The notes under the pieces were generated by a model. The model was not told the origin of the DNA. It did no database searches and saw nothing but the letters and a program-made list of their open reading frames with translations. Shown here in pieces: positions 24,366 through 35,999 of a stretch of DNA of 64,000 nucleotides (positions are counted from its first letter, which is position 1; each line of letters begins with the position of its first letter). The DNA comes from Euryodendron excelsum (taxonomy: Eukaryota > Streptophyta > Magnoliopsida > Ericales > Pentaphylacaceae). The DNA is taken from NCBI GenBank assembly GCA_033060915.1, contig CM065397.1, positions 19,378,501 through 19,442,500 on the forward strand. The letters run 5' to 3'. Made by a program: the position numbers and the translations under genes.

Positions 24366-25103
24366 ATGGTAGATGTAGTTTTGAGTCGACTGAGAGCTTG
24401 GCACGGCAGTTACCCTCCGGATGAGCAGGATATCTTTCGCTGGTCCTTTGGTCGGATGGCTTCACTTCTATCGGTGCGGCCTATTCTCAGGCTCATGGAG
24501 GCGGTGATTCCCTTCTGGTAGCCTAACTTGTGTCTTTTCTGCTTCGGGGAGTGTGAGCTTACACCTACTCCCCACTAGTATGGGTTTCTTCTTGGTTTTC
24601 GAGATGTTTCTGCCGACATGGTGGGACCCCTCTTTCTGGATGGTTGTATTACAATGGTCTCGTCCTAGCTTGGACTTAGACGCGCCGTTCTTTCATCTTC
24701 TTTGTTGCCCCAGTTTCCTTACGTCCCAGCAGAGTTCCTCTTATCTCGCTTTGAGTTTCCCATGGGCAGGCGAGTCCATTTAGGTGGTTGGCACACTTCC
24801 TAGGATTGGGTTGTTTCTCGTATGGTTGCTTTGGCTTTGCTTCTGCTGAACTATTTGGTGTTTCCACGAGGAGATGATTTAGTGGACTGTCGACTATGTC
24901 CACTGTTGGCCCTGATACGTAAGGGGCATTCCTATGCTCCTATGATTGTAGGGGAGACTTTAGTGAGTCTTACGAGATTCCAGCAGACCGTTGATGCTCA
25001 TTTCCGGGGATGCACTACTCTCTTCCAGCTCTGGGAGATTGTGCACTTATTCGTTACTCCCCTTTTTCAGCATACATGGTATCTTGAGTCAGGAGTCATT
25101 TGA
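24366..25103 (+). pseudogene. DUF7745-like (plant mobile-domain-related) gene, antisense cargo of element A
   Basis: A single frame of 246 codons from ATG 24366 to TGA 25101-25103, interrupted by TAG at 24519, 24576, 24666 and 24801 but with no frameshift. The translation shows the order typical of plant DUF7745 proteins: FRWSFGRMASLLSV, an FW then FGECELTPT block, LLNYLVFPRGDDLVDCRL, LALIRKGHSYAPMIVGETL and HFRGCTTLFQLWEI. The function of this family is unknown; it is common in plants and often retrotransposon-linked. The gene runs antisense to element A, beginning about 1.35 kb inside its 3' LTR, a position where Tat-lineage elements are known to carry extra antisense ORFs. A splice acceptor directly precedes the ATG. 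It could instead be called PMD-like; the name rests on motifs by eye. Confidence 0.65.
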
Positions 25104-25309
25104 TTGGGGAGGTCGAGAGTGGGTCATTACCCTATTCTCTATTTCTTGTCGGTCATGGAAATCTGAGCTTTCTGAGGTGTGTAACAGCGCTGTAAATGTC
25201 TGTGTGGTGGCTTTAGCTCCTTTTTGCATTTTACCTTATTCCCTGTTTCTTATTTGAGAGAGAGGGAAAGACATAGAGTTAGTTTTTGTAAAAAAACAGT
25301 TTACTTACG

Positions 25310-25720
25310 CTAGTTCTAAAAATGCACAGGTAGAAGCATGTTATACTTTCTTTTCTTTTTTTTTTATTTTTACGAATGCACATGGAATTACATTTATGAC
25401 TTATTTTGCATGTCTTACTTTATATATATATATATATTTTTATAAATGCACAGGTTCATACAGAAATGGAATTTAATGTATGTTATACTTTTTGGATAAT
25501 GCACATATAGGAATGGAATTGAATGCAATGTCCCCCATTTTTTTGTGATAAATGCGCAGATTTATGTAAGAATTGAATTAAATGCATGACGTACTTCCTT
25601 ACAAATGAACAGGTTCATACAGGAATGCAGTTGAATGCATGCATAGATACAAACTACACAGGAATCTAAATGGATGTACAGGTTATACATGTCATGGATG
25701 CAATATACTACACATATATA
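25310..25720. repeat. AT-rich minisatellite, about six diverged 60-70-bp units
   Basis: Units share AATGCACAGGTTCATAC, AGGAATGGAATTGAATGCATG and a following T-rich stretch, with an embedded (TA)n run near 25421-25437. A reverse-orientation version with about five units lies at 38895-39180 in element B, so the array is part of the LARD family body. Confidence 0.7.
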
Positions 25721-25984
25721 AACTATTTCCAAAGAATGACCTAGGATTGCCCCAGGGCCCATACTCGCAGGATTTTGTTTCCTTTTTAGGATTCTGCCCC
25801 ATTCAGTTCTGTCCCATTCTCATCGGGGTGTGATAGCACTTGCACCATTCTCCAGGGATCTTAACCTTTTGGTTTGCTATCCTACCCTTACTTTCTACAG
25901 GGTTGCTGTTTGGGGTTTTTCTGATCTCACTTGGTTTTTCTCTCTCAGATTTCCAAAATGCCACCATGGCTTGAGCGACAACTT

Positions 25985-26540
25985 ACTTGCCCTTTGCAGA
26001 GCGATAAGCAGCTAAGCCCTGAATCCGAGAAGACTTCTTTTAGGACCGTAATGTAGGCTGGGTTCAGGGGTTGTAAGAAACGAATGGATATTTAGGCTCG
26101 AAGATCTTCTTTTAGTGGGTTGTTTAAACAGAAACCATCTGAGCACACCTTGGAGCATGAGATTACCCCTTGCATTCCCTTCCAATTCTCCTTTCTTATC
26201 CTAGTTGTCTTGGTATTGTTCAGGCTTATTTGGACTAAGCAATTTTCTTTGATCAGAGAGGATTTTAATTTGGACTATAACGTAGGCTATGTTAAGGGGT
26301 TTATGAATGAACGAGATATGTAGGCTCAAATTTGATGTTGTTTCCAGTAGGGTTTTGATCCGCACCATTCTTGGTTTGTCTTCTAGTAGGGTTTGGTCCC
26401 CTAATTTCCCCCTTGAGCTTCAGTAACATATCTGGCTTATCTAGATTAAGTAATCCTTTTTCAATCGGAGAGGACTTTAGTAGGGTTGTAATGTAGGCCA
26501 TGGTTTTGGGGTTTTTACAAGAAAGGGTAAAGGCTCAAAC
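25985..26540. repeat. diverged tandem modules, about 200 bp each
   Basis: Three successive stretches share the pattern AAGCAAT or AAGTAAT, then a GAGAGGA-like word, then GTAATGTAGGC or a close variant, then GGGGTTT and AGGCTCAAA. Nothing suggests coding. The same modules recur in reverse at about 38030-38560 in B and forward at 63690-63990. Confidence 0.6.
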
Positions 26541-26854
26541 CTATTATTTTTACTTGGTGGCTTTGTTACCTAGGATCACCTTTGAATTTCCTCTTTTACA
26601 AAAAGGAGTTGAACTTTCTTGTAACTTTTGACCTTTTAAGTCTGACACTGGCCCCCTTTTTTTTTTCCTGACCTCCAGCTTTCCTATATGCTTTTCAAGA
26701 TAGCACAAACATTTTTTTTTTCTTTGGCCTCCTGCCCGTTGGCAACTATTTTCCTTTGTTTTTCCTTTTCATCTCTTTTCTTTCTTTTTATGAAACAAAT
26801 AATTCTACAACCCTTTTTTTTTCTTTGACATTTTCCTTAACAACTCAATCTAAC

Positions 26855-27500
26855 CCATTGTGGGTGGTGATCCCTAGGTTGGGGTTTCGTTCTAGAGAAA
26901 AAGGTAACTGGCTCAATAGGTTTGACAAAGGTTGCTTTTAACTGTATGGGAAATGAAATAAGAGTCTCTCTTCATTTTGAACAAGATTGATTAATCCATA
27001 GAGCCTTCACATTACCTCAGCTTGATGGTCGATGACGTTCTCTGCCAGATCTTCTGCTGCCTATCTGCCCCAGTGTAGGGGGATGGTTTCGGATCGGGGT
27101 TAACAAAAAAAAAATAAAAAATCTTCCGTTTTCTGCGAGGCACTAGTAGGTTAGGCAAAGGGGATATTTTTGTTTAGTGTAGAAGAAATGAGGGTTTTTC
27201 ATCACTTCAAATTAAATTGCTTAGTCTATAAAGCCTTTTATACAAAATTTAGACAATGTTCTTAGAGAAGATGTGCTTCCGCTAGTAAACCACTACATGT
27301 TCTATCAAATCAACCAATCTGTGCTTACCCCAATGTGAGGGATGGTTCTTGGTTTGGGGATATCTGAGAAGAAATTATGTACGGCTCTAGTGGGATGAGC
27401 AAAGGGTAGTGTTTATTTAGGATAAATAGAACAATGATTTCTCATCATTTTGGGGACTCGGCTATCTATCGCTTAGCCAGGATATCATGCAAGTGTCGCA
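26855..27500. repeat. second group of diverged tandem modules, 215-255 bp each
   Basis: Three stretches, starting near 26855, 27070 and 27325, share a G-rich word (GGGATGGTTTCGGATCGGGG and variants), then CTAGTAGGTTAGGCAAAGGGG, then TTCATCACTTCAAATTAAATTG with TAGTCTATAAAGCC. They recur in reverse in B around 37050-37720. Non-coding; role unknown. Confidence 0.55.
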
Positions 27501-28239
27501 TTTTCAATAAAATTCGCACTTCTTTGTTGAGATTGTTTTCTTCCTATCTCTCACTCTCTCTAGGTCTCTCAAAGGTTTTAACCCTTTTTTGAATGGGTTG
27601 CCCATACTATCCCATCCTTCAAGTCGAGCCATTTACCAAATGGGAAAGAATCCCTAAACGCAACAATCGTCTACAAGAGTATGAGGCAAAGGGAATAAAC
27701 TGGGAACTACCTATTTTCATTTAAAAACATGATTACATAGCATGCAGTGTTTATTTAAAGAAGATATGCAAGAACTAGAAAGACAAAAGGAAAATAAACA
27801 AATTTTATAAAAACCTCCCTTTTCTAGTGGACCTCTTGGTGAGAACCCCTATCAGGGTTTTGAAGCTGTGTCAACTTCTTTGGTATTTCATGCTCTAGGT
27901 GTATCACCAAACGATGAAGGATGGATTGACAAATCTTCTGCAGTGTTTAGCATTAGGAGATTCTTTTATAGTAATGCATAGGTTTGACAAAACTTTGCAA
28001 ACGATGAAGCCCTCTTCTGCAAGGACGGTGATCGTCGCGGCATGGAGTGGAGGTAACGTCTTGTTAATGGATGACTAGTTCTTCTTACTCCCTAATATAG
28101 GTTTGGCCTCTTCTAATAATTAGACTCATCCTTCCATGAGTTTGAATTTGATGGGGGTACTAGAAGGATTCCATTAATTCAGTTGTGCTCTCTGACCTAC
28201 AAAAAGAAAAAGAAAAACATAATGCAGTCAGCATGTGGA
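27501..28239. other. non-coding LARD body, no recognised feature
   Basis: Homologous in reverse to about 36440-37000 of element B. A partly conserved stretch around 27868-28079 includes the frame GVSPND on the plus strand, but the frame is broken here and I recognise no family. Confidence 0.4.
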
Positions 28240-28640
28240 GTTGGAGGTCCATTGTGATGCATGTCCTATGGAGGTCCTTTCTTTGAGGGAATCTAGATGT
28301 GTTGACAAGTCCATTTTGGAGGTGGGGTTTTGCCCCTATCATGCAATATAATACCGCTTCGACACAGGCCAGTTGATGTTTCCTTATTTAGGCAATCCCA
28401 CCTCCATGGAGTGAGAGAGATTTGAGCTTCTTTCGAGATATGGTTCTATGCATACCATGAATCCTTAGGGTTTAAAAACCCTTAGGAGTTTTGGTAGATT
28501 TGATTAACATGAGATTGGATTGCTCCTTTCTCTTTACGGTTGATTGAATGCATGAAAATGACTTGAGGTTCTTGGAATTCTTGTCTTAGAACAGATATGA
28601 CTGCATGAACATAATAGAAGTGAACGTGTGCACAATGTGA
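28240..28640 (-). repeat. diverged duplicate of the leader module
   Basis: Read on the minus strand this repeats, with much divergence, the order of words in the leader at 28770-29268: an early-cytosine-rich block, TTAACATGAG-like words, a GGGTTT...CCCTTAGG block and a GCAATATAATACC block. The corresponding duplicate in B is 36000-36400. Confidence 0.5.
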
Positions 28641-29060
28641 TAATAAATGAATGGTTTAGAAAAACCCCCTTCTTGTCTTGCTTCTGTCTTCGGTTCTCTG
28701 GGTACTTGGAGATGAGGTTGGGGGAGGATAGAAGACAAAAAGAAAAGAGAAGTTAGTGCCTTGATTTGAATATTTCTATGGAATGCATGTCCTAGGGGTG
28801 CCCCTACTTAGGAGGGAGACTAAACATGGTGAATCAGCTCACTTTTGGAGATAGGAGATTTGCCTCTGTATGTAGATACCTTACCGTCAAGTGAGAACCT
28901 TCAGCCATCCATGCATTCATTTGCAAAAGTAAAAAAAAAGTACATTGAATTTCGGGTTTAAGCTGCAAAAGAATTGAAATACATTTCAACAGGGGGAATG
29001 GAGCATTTTCCTTGGGACTTCCACCTATCTAGTTTTACAAAGGAAAAACCTAAACTACTC

Positions 29061-29210
29061 TTAAGTCTTCGGATTTGCCTTCGTTGGATTTGATATTGAG
29101 GAAGTCGCTGAGAGACCTTGTTGACCGATTGCCCCTGGTCTTCTTGGCAATTCTACCTTCGTGAGCATAGAGGGATTGGTGCCCCTCTTATGGAATGAAT
29201 TGATGTGCAT
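29061..29210 (-). CDS. short leader reading frame, 49 aa
   Basis: Counterpart of the frames at 1177-1332 and 35389-35544. It begins MHINSFHKRG and ends KANPKT, where an early TAA removes the last two residues seen in the other copies. No domain recognised. Confidence 0.25.
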   Translation of the reverse strand: MHINSFHKRGTNPSMLTKVELPRRPGAIGQQGLSATSSISNPTKANPKT

Positions 29211-29268
29211 GCTATGAGTCCTTCGGGTTACGTGGGAACCCTTAGGGTTTGGGTAGGCATAATGCAAG

Positions 29269-32200
29269 TGTAAGCACCCCATTTTTGACCGCTCGGCAAT
29301 CTACACTACGTCCAGACTTATACTCAAGTCAATATGGATGTATTCCAATCGAAACCAACTCTCTAAGTCCAAATCCCATCTGTCCATCGCTTCCCGGGCC
29401 CACCAGGCCCAAATAGAGGCAAAATGACCAAAATGCCCTTAGGGGCATTGTCCTTTCCAATTCCAACTCCAATCCCTCTCGTGAGACAGTTGATTCCTCG
29501 AGACGGTAAATCTATTCCAAACCAGGCACGTCTTTCCGAAGACGATAAGTCCTCTTTCTAATTCCAATTCCAATTCCAATCCTTCTCTCGAGACAGTTTA
29601 TTCCTCGAGACTGTAAATCTACTCCAATCAGGCACGTCTTTCCGAAGACTATAAGATCTCTTTCAAATTCCAATCCTTCTCCCGAGACAGTTTATTCCTC
29701 GAAACGGTTCCAAATCAGGCACGTCTTTCCAAAGACGATAAGACCCCTTTCCAATTCCAATCCCTCTCTCGAGACAATTTATTTCTCAAGACGGTTTCAA
29801 ATCAGGCACGTCTTTCCGAAGACGATAAGACCCCTTTCCAATTCCAATCCCTCTCTCGAGACAGTTTATTCCTTGAGACAGTCCGGCACGTTTTTCAAAG
29901 AAAATCTCTTCAAAATGGTAAGTCCCTTTAAACCTGTCGACCGGGACGAGACCCCAAGTCCCCTAGATGGTAGAATGGTCCACCTTTGGCGCCTACTAGC
30001 CCGCCAATGCGAAAATGTCCGTTTAGGCACGCCTTTCGAGAAAATTGACTTCTCAGGCGCTAAGTCCCTTTAGCAGCTTCCCGAGATCAGGCAGTTTCGG
30101 GAATGATCGCGAACCGTTAGAGTAGTAGAAATACTCACAAACAGGTCGATATAGGGAATTGCCAATAAACCCCTGTATCACGCAACTGCCGTCAGAGTGG
30201 CGAAAACACTCAAAACCCAGGTCAACACCAGTGCCTGCTAGCCCACTTCAGTGAAAAATGACCAAACTACCCTTTGGGCCTTTTCTGAGACTTTTCGATT
30301 AAGATGATCATTTTGCCCCTGGGCATCCGAACGCACTGGGAACCACACCGGCTCTGGGTATCAAACCGGTAACCTCCTAAGATTACTTCTTAAAGTATTC
30401 TCAACCCTTCTTTATCCTTCCGGATCATTCCGAGTCAATTCCGACAAACCCGGTACAAAATGACCGTTTGGCCCTTGGTGGGCCGGTCTCCTTTTTTGAC
30501 CACACCGGCTCTGGTTATCATACCGGTAACCTCCCGAGAATGCTTTTTATAGTGTCCTCAACCTTTCTTTATCCTTTCGGATCATTTCGAGTCAGTTCTG
30601 GCAAACCCAGTACAAAATGACCATTTTGCCCCCAGTGGGCCGATCACCTTTTCCGACCACACCGACTCTGGGAATTAAACCGGCAACCTTTGGGAACATT
30701 CTAAATAATGTTTCCAAATCTCAAGTCTTCTTTCGGGACAGTCCGAGTCCGTCCCGGCAGCTTCCCGATCCGAATAATCGTTTCGCCCCTAAAGGCTCGG
30801 TCAATCCTTCTGACACATCCTATCCTCATTTTTCAAGTCAAATACCTTTGGGACACTATTTTAAGTGTTCCAGCTCTTTTTCGGCCTTCCGGGTCAATCC
30901 CGGCCTCTTCAAATCATTCCCGGACTTTCTGAAGTCACTCCTACTGAAGCCTAGCTTAAAATTGCATGGTAGTCACTAGTACAGGCGCCCAAATCTAGTC
31001 AAAGATACGTTGCTTGCCGACCTTAAACATTTCCTAAATGGCTGGCGCCACTAGTTGTGGCGCCAATGTAATTTTTGGCTTAGCGCCACTGCAACAGGCG
31101 CCAGTGCATTCCTCCCTTTATAAATACAAAGCTTCTTCCAGCGTGAAGGAGGTCCACAAACTCAGTCTAAAAACACCAATATTCGATATACAGAGCTCGA
31201 ACACTCCCTAAACCCTAGCTTCCTTAGGTTTTCCAAACCCTAGCTACCATATACTAAACCCTAGCCTCATATACACTCATACACACCCCCATACACTTAT
31301 ACACTAGCCTCCAACCCTCTTTTGAAGACTTGAAGAGCTGTCATCTGAAGTTTGAAGATTGAAGACAACTCTTGAGGATTGAAGACGAAGATCAAGACGA
31401 AGACCGCAGACAAGCAAGGCGCGCAAAATAAACAAGACACAAGGTAGGTTTTTGTTTTACGTTTCTGCACTTTCCCCTCTCTCTTTTCTCTCCTAACCCA
31501 CTTGGGTTTTCTTTATTTTAATCTCCCATCTCTTTCCCCCCGCCCCCCCTTTCTTCGCATGCTTGAAACAAGGGGACTCCCGGTCCATGTGTAGGATTTG
31601 ATTATCGAAGGGTCACTGTGTCGGGGGCTTTCTTTTAGTCTAACCGGAGACCACGTGGGTTCGGCCCCCTTGATTATGTGATGAAGCCTTAACCTTGTAT
31701 GTTCACGACCCTGAATTTGCATTGTGCATATCATGATCTTGCATCTTCCAAAAACTGTTTTCAAACTTGTTTTCAAATATTGCATTAAACTTGTTTTCAA
31801 AATTGCATCAAAATTCCTTTTTCAAAACATGTTTTCAAAATCACAATCCTAAGGTGATTCTAGCTTTTCCATGGCTAGGGTTGCTTTACGAAAGTGTTAC
31901 ATTCAAAGTGACCAATATGGTCCATATTTTCAACCCTTGTCGTTTTCAAAAACCACTTTCTTAAAGTGGTTCTAGCTTTCTTATGGTTAGAATCCTTTAG
32001 GAAGATGAGATGTTTTTATACTTTCCAAAAAACTCTATTTTCAAAAATCTCTTTTCCTAAAACCTCCTCTTTCAACGTGCTTTCCAAAAACTCTCCTTTC
32101 CAAAGTTGTTTTCAAAAACTCCCTCCGAAAATCTATTTTTCAAAACTCCCTTTTTCAACTCCTTTCCAAAATCCTCTCCCCAAAATTCAATTTCTAAAAA

Positions 32201-34423
32201 CGCTCTCCAAAAATCTTTCCAGAAACTCTCTCCAACAATCTTCTCCCAAAAAATCTTTTCAAAAACTCTCTCTAACAATCTTCTATCAAAATTCACTTTC
32301 CTAAAACTTTCTTTTCAAAATCTTCCCTCTAGAAACTCCTCTCTAGGATTTCCTTCCAAAAATTTGTTTCCAAAAACACACTTTCCAAAAATCTCTTTTC
32401 TTGATTCCCAAGTCAAGCCCTAGAGCCACAATTAGGAGACCCTAATTTTCTTTCCAAAAACATCGTTTACAAACTTGCCTTAAAACTTAGGTTTCCAAAA
32501 CCTCTTGTTTTTTGTATCAAAACTATACATATTTTCAAAACATATTTTCTACGTCAAAACTATAGCCTTCCAAGTCTAGGGTTTCTAAAACTTCTCCTTT
32601 CCAAATCCTTGTCAAATCAAATCTTCCCCTTTAGGAAACTAGATCTTATCCTTCGTTTCTCAGAAACAAAATCCAATCCCTTTCTAATCCAACTCTTTCC
32701 CAACTCAACTCCTTCCTAATTTCCTACTTTCCTAAATCTTAACTTTCCAAAACTTGGACACAAAATTTTTTCCAAATTTTAAAATTCAATTTTCAAATCT
32801 TTCCTAATTCAACCCTTTCCTAATTCCACTCCTTTCCAAATCTTAACTTTCCAAATCCAACTTTTCAAATCTTTCCTAAATTCAAACCTTTCCTAATCTT
32901 AAGATTTTCTAAAACTAAAACTCTAAAACTTTCTAAATCCTAAAACTCTCTAAATTTCAAATCTTTCCAAGTTCAAATCTTTCTTAAGTTAAAACTTTCT
33001 AAACCCAAATCTTTCCAAAATCCTAACTTTCTAAATTTCCAAATCTTTCTAAAATTCTACGCTTTCCAAATTCAAAACTTTCTTAACTTGAAACTTTTCC
33101 AATTCTAAATTTTCTTAAACAAAACTTCTCCTAATTCAAAACATTTTTAAATTCAACACTTTCCTGTTTTAAAACCTTTCTCAGAATAAAACTTTCTTTT
33201 TTCAAAACTTTCCTAAGTTGAAACTTTCCTAATTTCAAAACTTTCCTAAGTTGAAACTTTCTTAATCCAAAAACTTTCCTAAAACGAAACTTTCCTAAGT
33301 TCAAACTTTCCTAATTCAAAAACTTTCCTAAAACAAAACTTCCCCTAATTCGAACCTTTCCTAATTCCAAGTTTTCTCCAATCTTCGAAGTCCAAGTATT
33401 CAAGTCAATTCTTCTCTAAAATCTTTCCAAGTCAAATCCAATCCTTCTTTTCTAAGTCTCAAGTCTTTCTAGGTTTCCTAAAACTGAGTATTTCAAAATC
33501 AAGTCTTTTCAAATCTTTCAATCAAAGTTCAATCTCTCAATTTTCCAATCCAATTTCCAACTCAATCTTTTTCTTCCAATCATACCTTCTATTTTCTATC
33601 GGACTCTTGTCCAAACTACGACTGACCTGATTCCTCCAAAAGGATACGTAGGCAACCCTCATGGGTGCGGTCACAACTTTTTTTGAATTTCAAATTCCAT
33701 AACATGTTTCAAATTTCTATTTCTACAATTTCTTTCTAATCTCCAATCCCACAACATTCTTCAAGTTTTCAATTCCATAACTCTTTTCAAATCTCTTTTC
33801 AATTTCAATTTCAAATCTCTTCTAAAGTCAAATTAAATTCTTTTCCAATCTATTTCCAAATCAATTCTCTTTTTCTTACATCTGCATATCATGCATCATG
33901 TCTTTTTAAATATTCTTTTTCAAAGTGGATAGGATTGAACATTAGTTAGTTAAAGACTCTCGTAGGTGAATCTAGAGTAGATTGACATATAGGTACCGAA
34001 AGGGCGGGGTAGGGTGATGGCTTAGTACGTCTTCCTTACATGTAACCAACCTCCGAACCTAGGATCACTGATTTCAAAGACCAAAAACGGAGTTATTTTT
34101 CAAAAAAGGACTAAATGTTTTCCAAAGGTTGCCAAACAACCTGTTTTCTTACAAACCGTCTCTTGAGGAGATATTTTCAAAATACTTTTCCAAAAACCCT
34201 AAGTATAGTCTTCGGATTATTCTTAGTTTTTAGGTGACCTAACTCATCTTAATCAAGTTAGGTGGCGACTCTAGACCTTTTTAAAAAGCCCTTTGTTCAA
34301 CTTAATTTTCAATTCAAACCTAGTCGCCCTCATTCTTTTAGGAGGGTGAGTTCTAATGAGAGAGTACAACATTTTTCCTGCTTGTGTGAGTATTCCTCGA
34401 GTGCGAAAAATCTAGGCGCGACA
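29269..34423 (+). mobile_element. 5' LTR of LARD-like element B
   Basis: 5155-bp LTR from TGTAAGCACCCC to GGCGCGACA, followed by GC and the PBS. Order: irregular U3 array with CTCGAGAC and CGTCTTTCCGAAGACG words (29456-29890), TGGCGCCA palindromes (31041-31104), TATA box (31119), candidate splice donor (31444), G-poor tract (about 32030-33890), conserved 3' end. It inserted into the leader of element A after TGCAAG; GCAAG (29264-29268) would be its left target duplication. Over the first 250 bp it differs from the 3' LTR at 40820 at about 16 positions by eye, consistent with one old insertion. Confidence 0.9.
31119..31126 (+). promoter_or_regulatory. LTR TATA box
   Basis: TATAAATA downstream of the TGGCGCCACTAG palindrome at 31041-31104. 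Confidence 0.65.
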
Positions 34424-34645
34424 GCTGGTGACTCCACTGGGGAAACTTAGAGGGTTAGGCCGTAGTCATGTCTCTTTACCCTTCACCCATGTAGAGTCTT
34501 CAATTAACTTGGCTCAATCGTATTCTCTTTAAATTTTCAAAACCAAATTTTCAAAATTATTTTCAGAAAAAAACATGCATTTATTCATATTATCTTGTAT
34601 TATGTTTTTCATCCATATACTAACACTTGCATCTTTGTTTTGTAG
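31444..34645 (+). other. candidate leader intron spanning most of the LTR 3' half
   Basis: A donor-like AAG then GTAGGT lies about 320 bp after the TATA box. A T-rich acceptor TTTGTTTTGTAG ends at 34645 in the leader, beyond the PBS. Between them lies 3.2 kb that is very G-poor on the sense strand. The donor is kept in most LTRs here (7021, 42982, 47125, 52243, and on the minus strand near 4961 and 20874); the acceptor is kept in all leaders examined. Splicing is inference. Confidence 0.35.
34426..34443 (+). other. primer binding site, tRNA-Arg type
   Basis: TGGTGACTCCACTGGGGA, two bases after the LTR end. It has one difference from the copy at 12977-12994. Confidence 0.85.
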
Positions 34646-35388
34646 GTACACATTTTGTTTAAATTTTGTTAATTGTTATGCATGAATGTGATGAACAGGA
34701 TGAATGGGAGTTGTTGGGCTCTTTCCTCTACTTTTTAAAAATCACACACACACTGCATGTGCACCTGCATTCTGCATACTTGCATTATTACCCTGATGTG
34801 ACCTTTCTAGTTAGAAAGGGGGAATGGTATATTGGTTGTGGGCAAGATGCTGTGTCAGTTTCTTGCTTACAGCCTCTTGATGGTTCCCCCGCTCGAATCA
34901 CCAACTGATCATGGCACCACCTCGGGGAGTGGGCCTAGGTTTAAAGATCCGGGGACCGAGCCTTTTTAGGACGCATTAGTCAACCCTCAACCTTATGCTC
35001 ATATAAACACCATGCATAGCCGAACCTATGCCGGATTTATGACATGAGCACCGTTTTCAAAACCATAGAGGAAAGGGCGACTGCTCTTACTTTCATTTAT
35101 ACCTGTCTATTCCTGTTGTTACAATGACTGTATTCATATTGTTATAATTCTTGTCTAACTGCTCATACATGCATATGTACTTCAACTGTATTTTATCTCC
35201 ATAAACTCTTTGCATATCCATGTTCATGCATTCAATATTCCATGTCAAGACAAGAGTTTCAAGTAACTCAAGTCACTGCATTATCATGCATATGATTAAC
35301 CCATAGAGAGTGACACCAAGGTCACTCTCCCTTGCATTAAACCTACCTAAACCCAAAGGGTTCCCACGTAACCCTAAGGAATCATTGC

Positions 35389-35544
35389 ATGCATTTTAAG
35401 TCATCTCATAAGAGGGGCCCAAATCCCTCTATGCTTAAGGAGATAGGGTTGCCAAGAAGACAAGGGGCAATCGATCAGCAAGGTCTCTCAACGACCTCCT
35501 CGACATTAAATTCAAGGAAGGCGAATCTGAAGACTCAAGAGTAG
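35389..35544 (+). CDS. short leader reading frame, 51 aa
   Basis: Begins MHFKSSHKRG and ends KANLKTQE, aligned without gaps to the frame at 1177-1332. It shows many amino-acid changes, so protein function is doubtful. Confidence 0.25.
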   Translation: MHFKSSHKRGPNPSMLKEIGLPRRQGAIDQQGLSTTSSTLNSRKANLKTQE

Positions 35545-35999
35545 TTTAGGTTTTCCTTTGTAAAACTAGATAGGTGGAAGTCCAAAGGAAAATGTTCCCC
35601 CTCCCCCTGTTAAAGTGTATTTCAATTCTTTTGTATCTTAAACCCAAAGTTGAATGTACTTCTTTATTTTTTTTGCGAATGAATGGATAAATGATTGTAT
35701 GAATGGATGAAGGTTCCCACTCAATAGTAAGGTACCTACATACAGGGGCAAACCCCCTATCTCCAAAAGTGAGCCAATACATCATGTTTAGTCTCCCTCT
35801 TATGCAAGGGCACCCTTAGGACATGCATTGCATAAAAATTTTCAAATCAAGGCACTAACTTCTCTTTTGTTTTTGTCTTTTATCCTCCCCCTCCTCATTT
35901 CCAAGTACCAAGACAACCGAAGACAGAAGCAAGACAAGAAGGGGGTTTTTCTAAACCATTCATTTATTGTTATCATACTGCTCACATGTTCACTTTTAT

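Larger units (their letters stand above)
23017..29268 (-). mobile_element. internal region of LARD-like element A (no gag-pol)
   Basis: Between its 3' LTR and the point where element B inserted, the body of A is homologous in reverse to 34424-40819 of B. No gag, protease, RT, RNase H or integrase motif is present on the element strand. In plus-strand order it holds a degenerate PPT next to the LTR, an antisense gene (DUF7745 type), a minisatellite, two groups of diverged tandem modules, a duplicated leader module and the leader. Long LTRs with a large non-coding body match the class called LARDs. A would need proteins from an autonomous relative, for example one like the gag-bearing copy at 1-12019. 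Confidence 0.8.

Noticed and set aside
26120..26323. 67-codon frame shared by A and, in reverse, B (38256-38459)
   Set aside because: Starts with TTG not ATG, and by eye most nucleotide differences change the amino acid, so there is no sign of coding constraint. It falls within the tandem modules.
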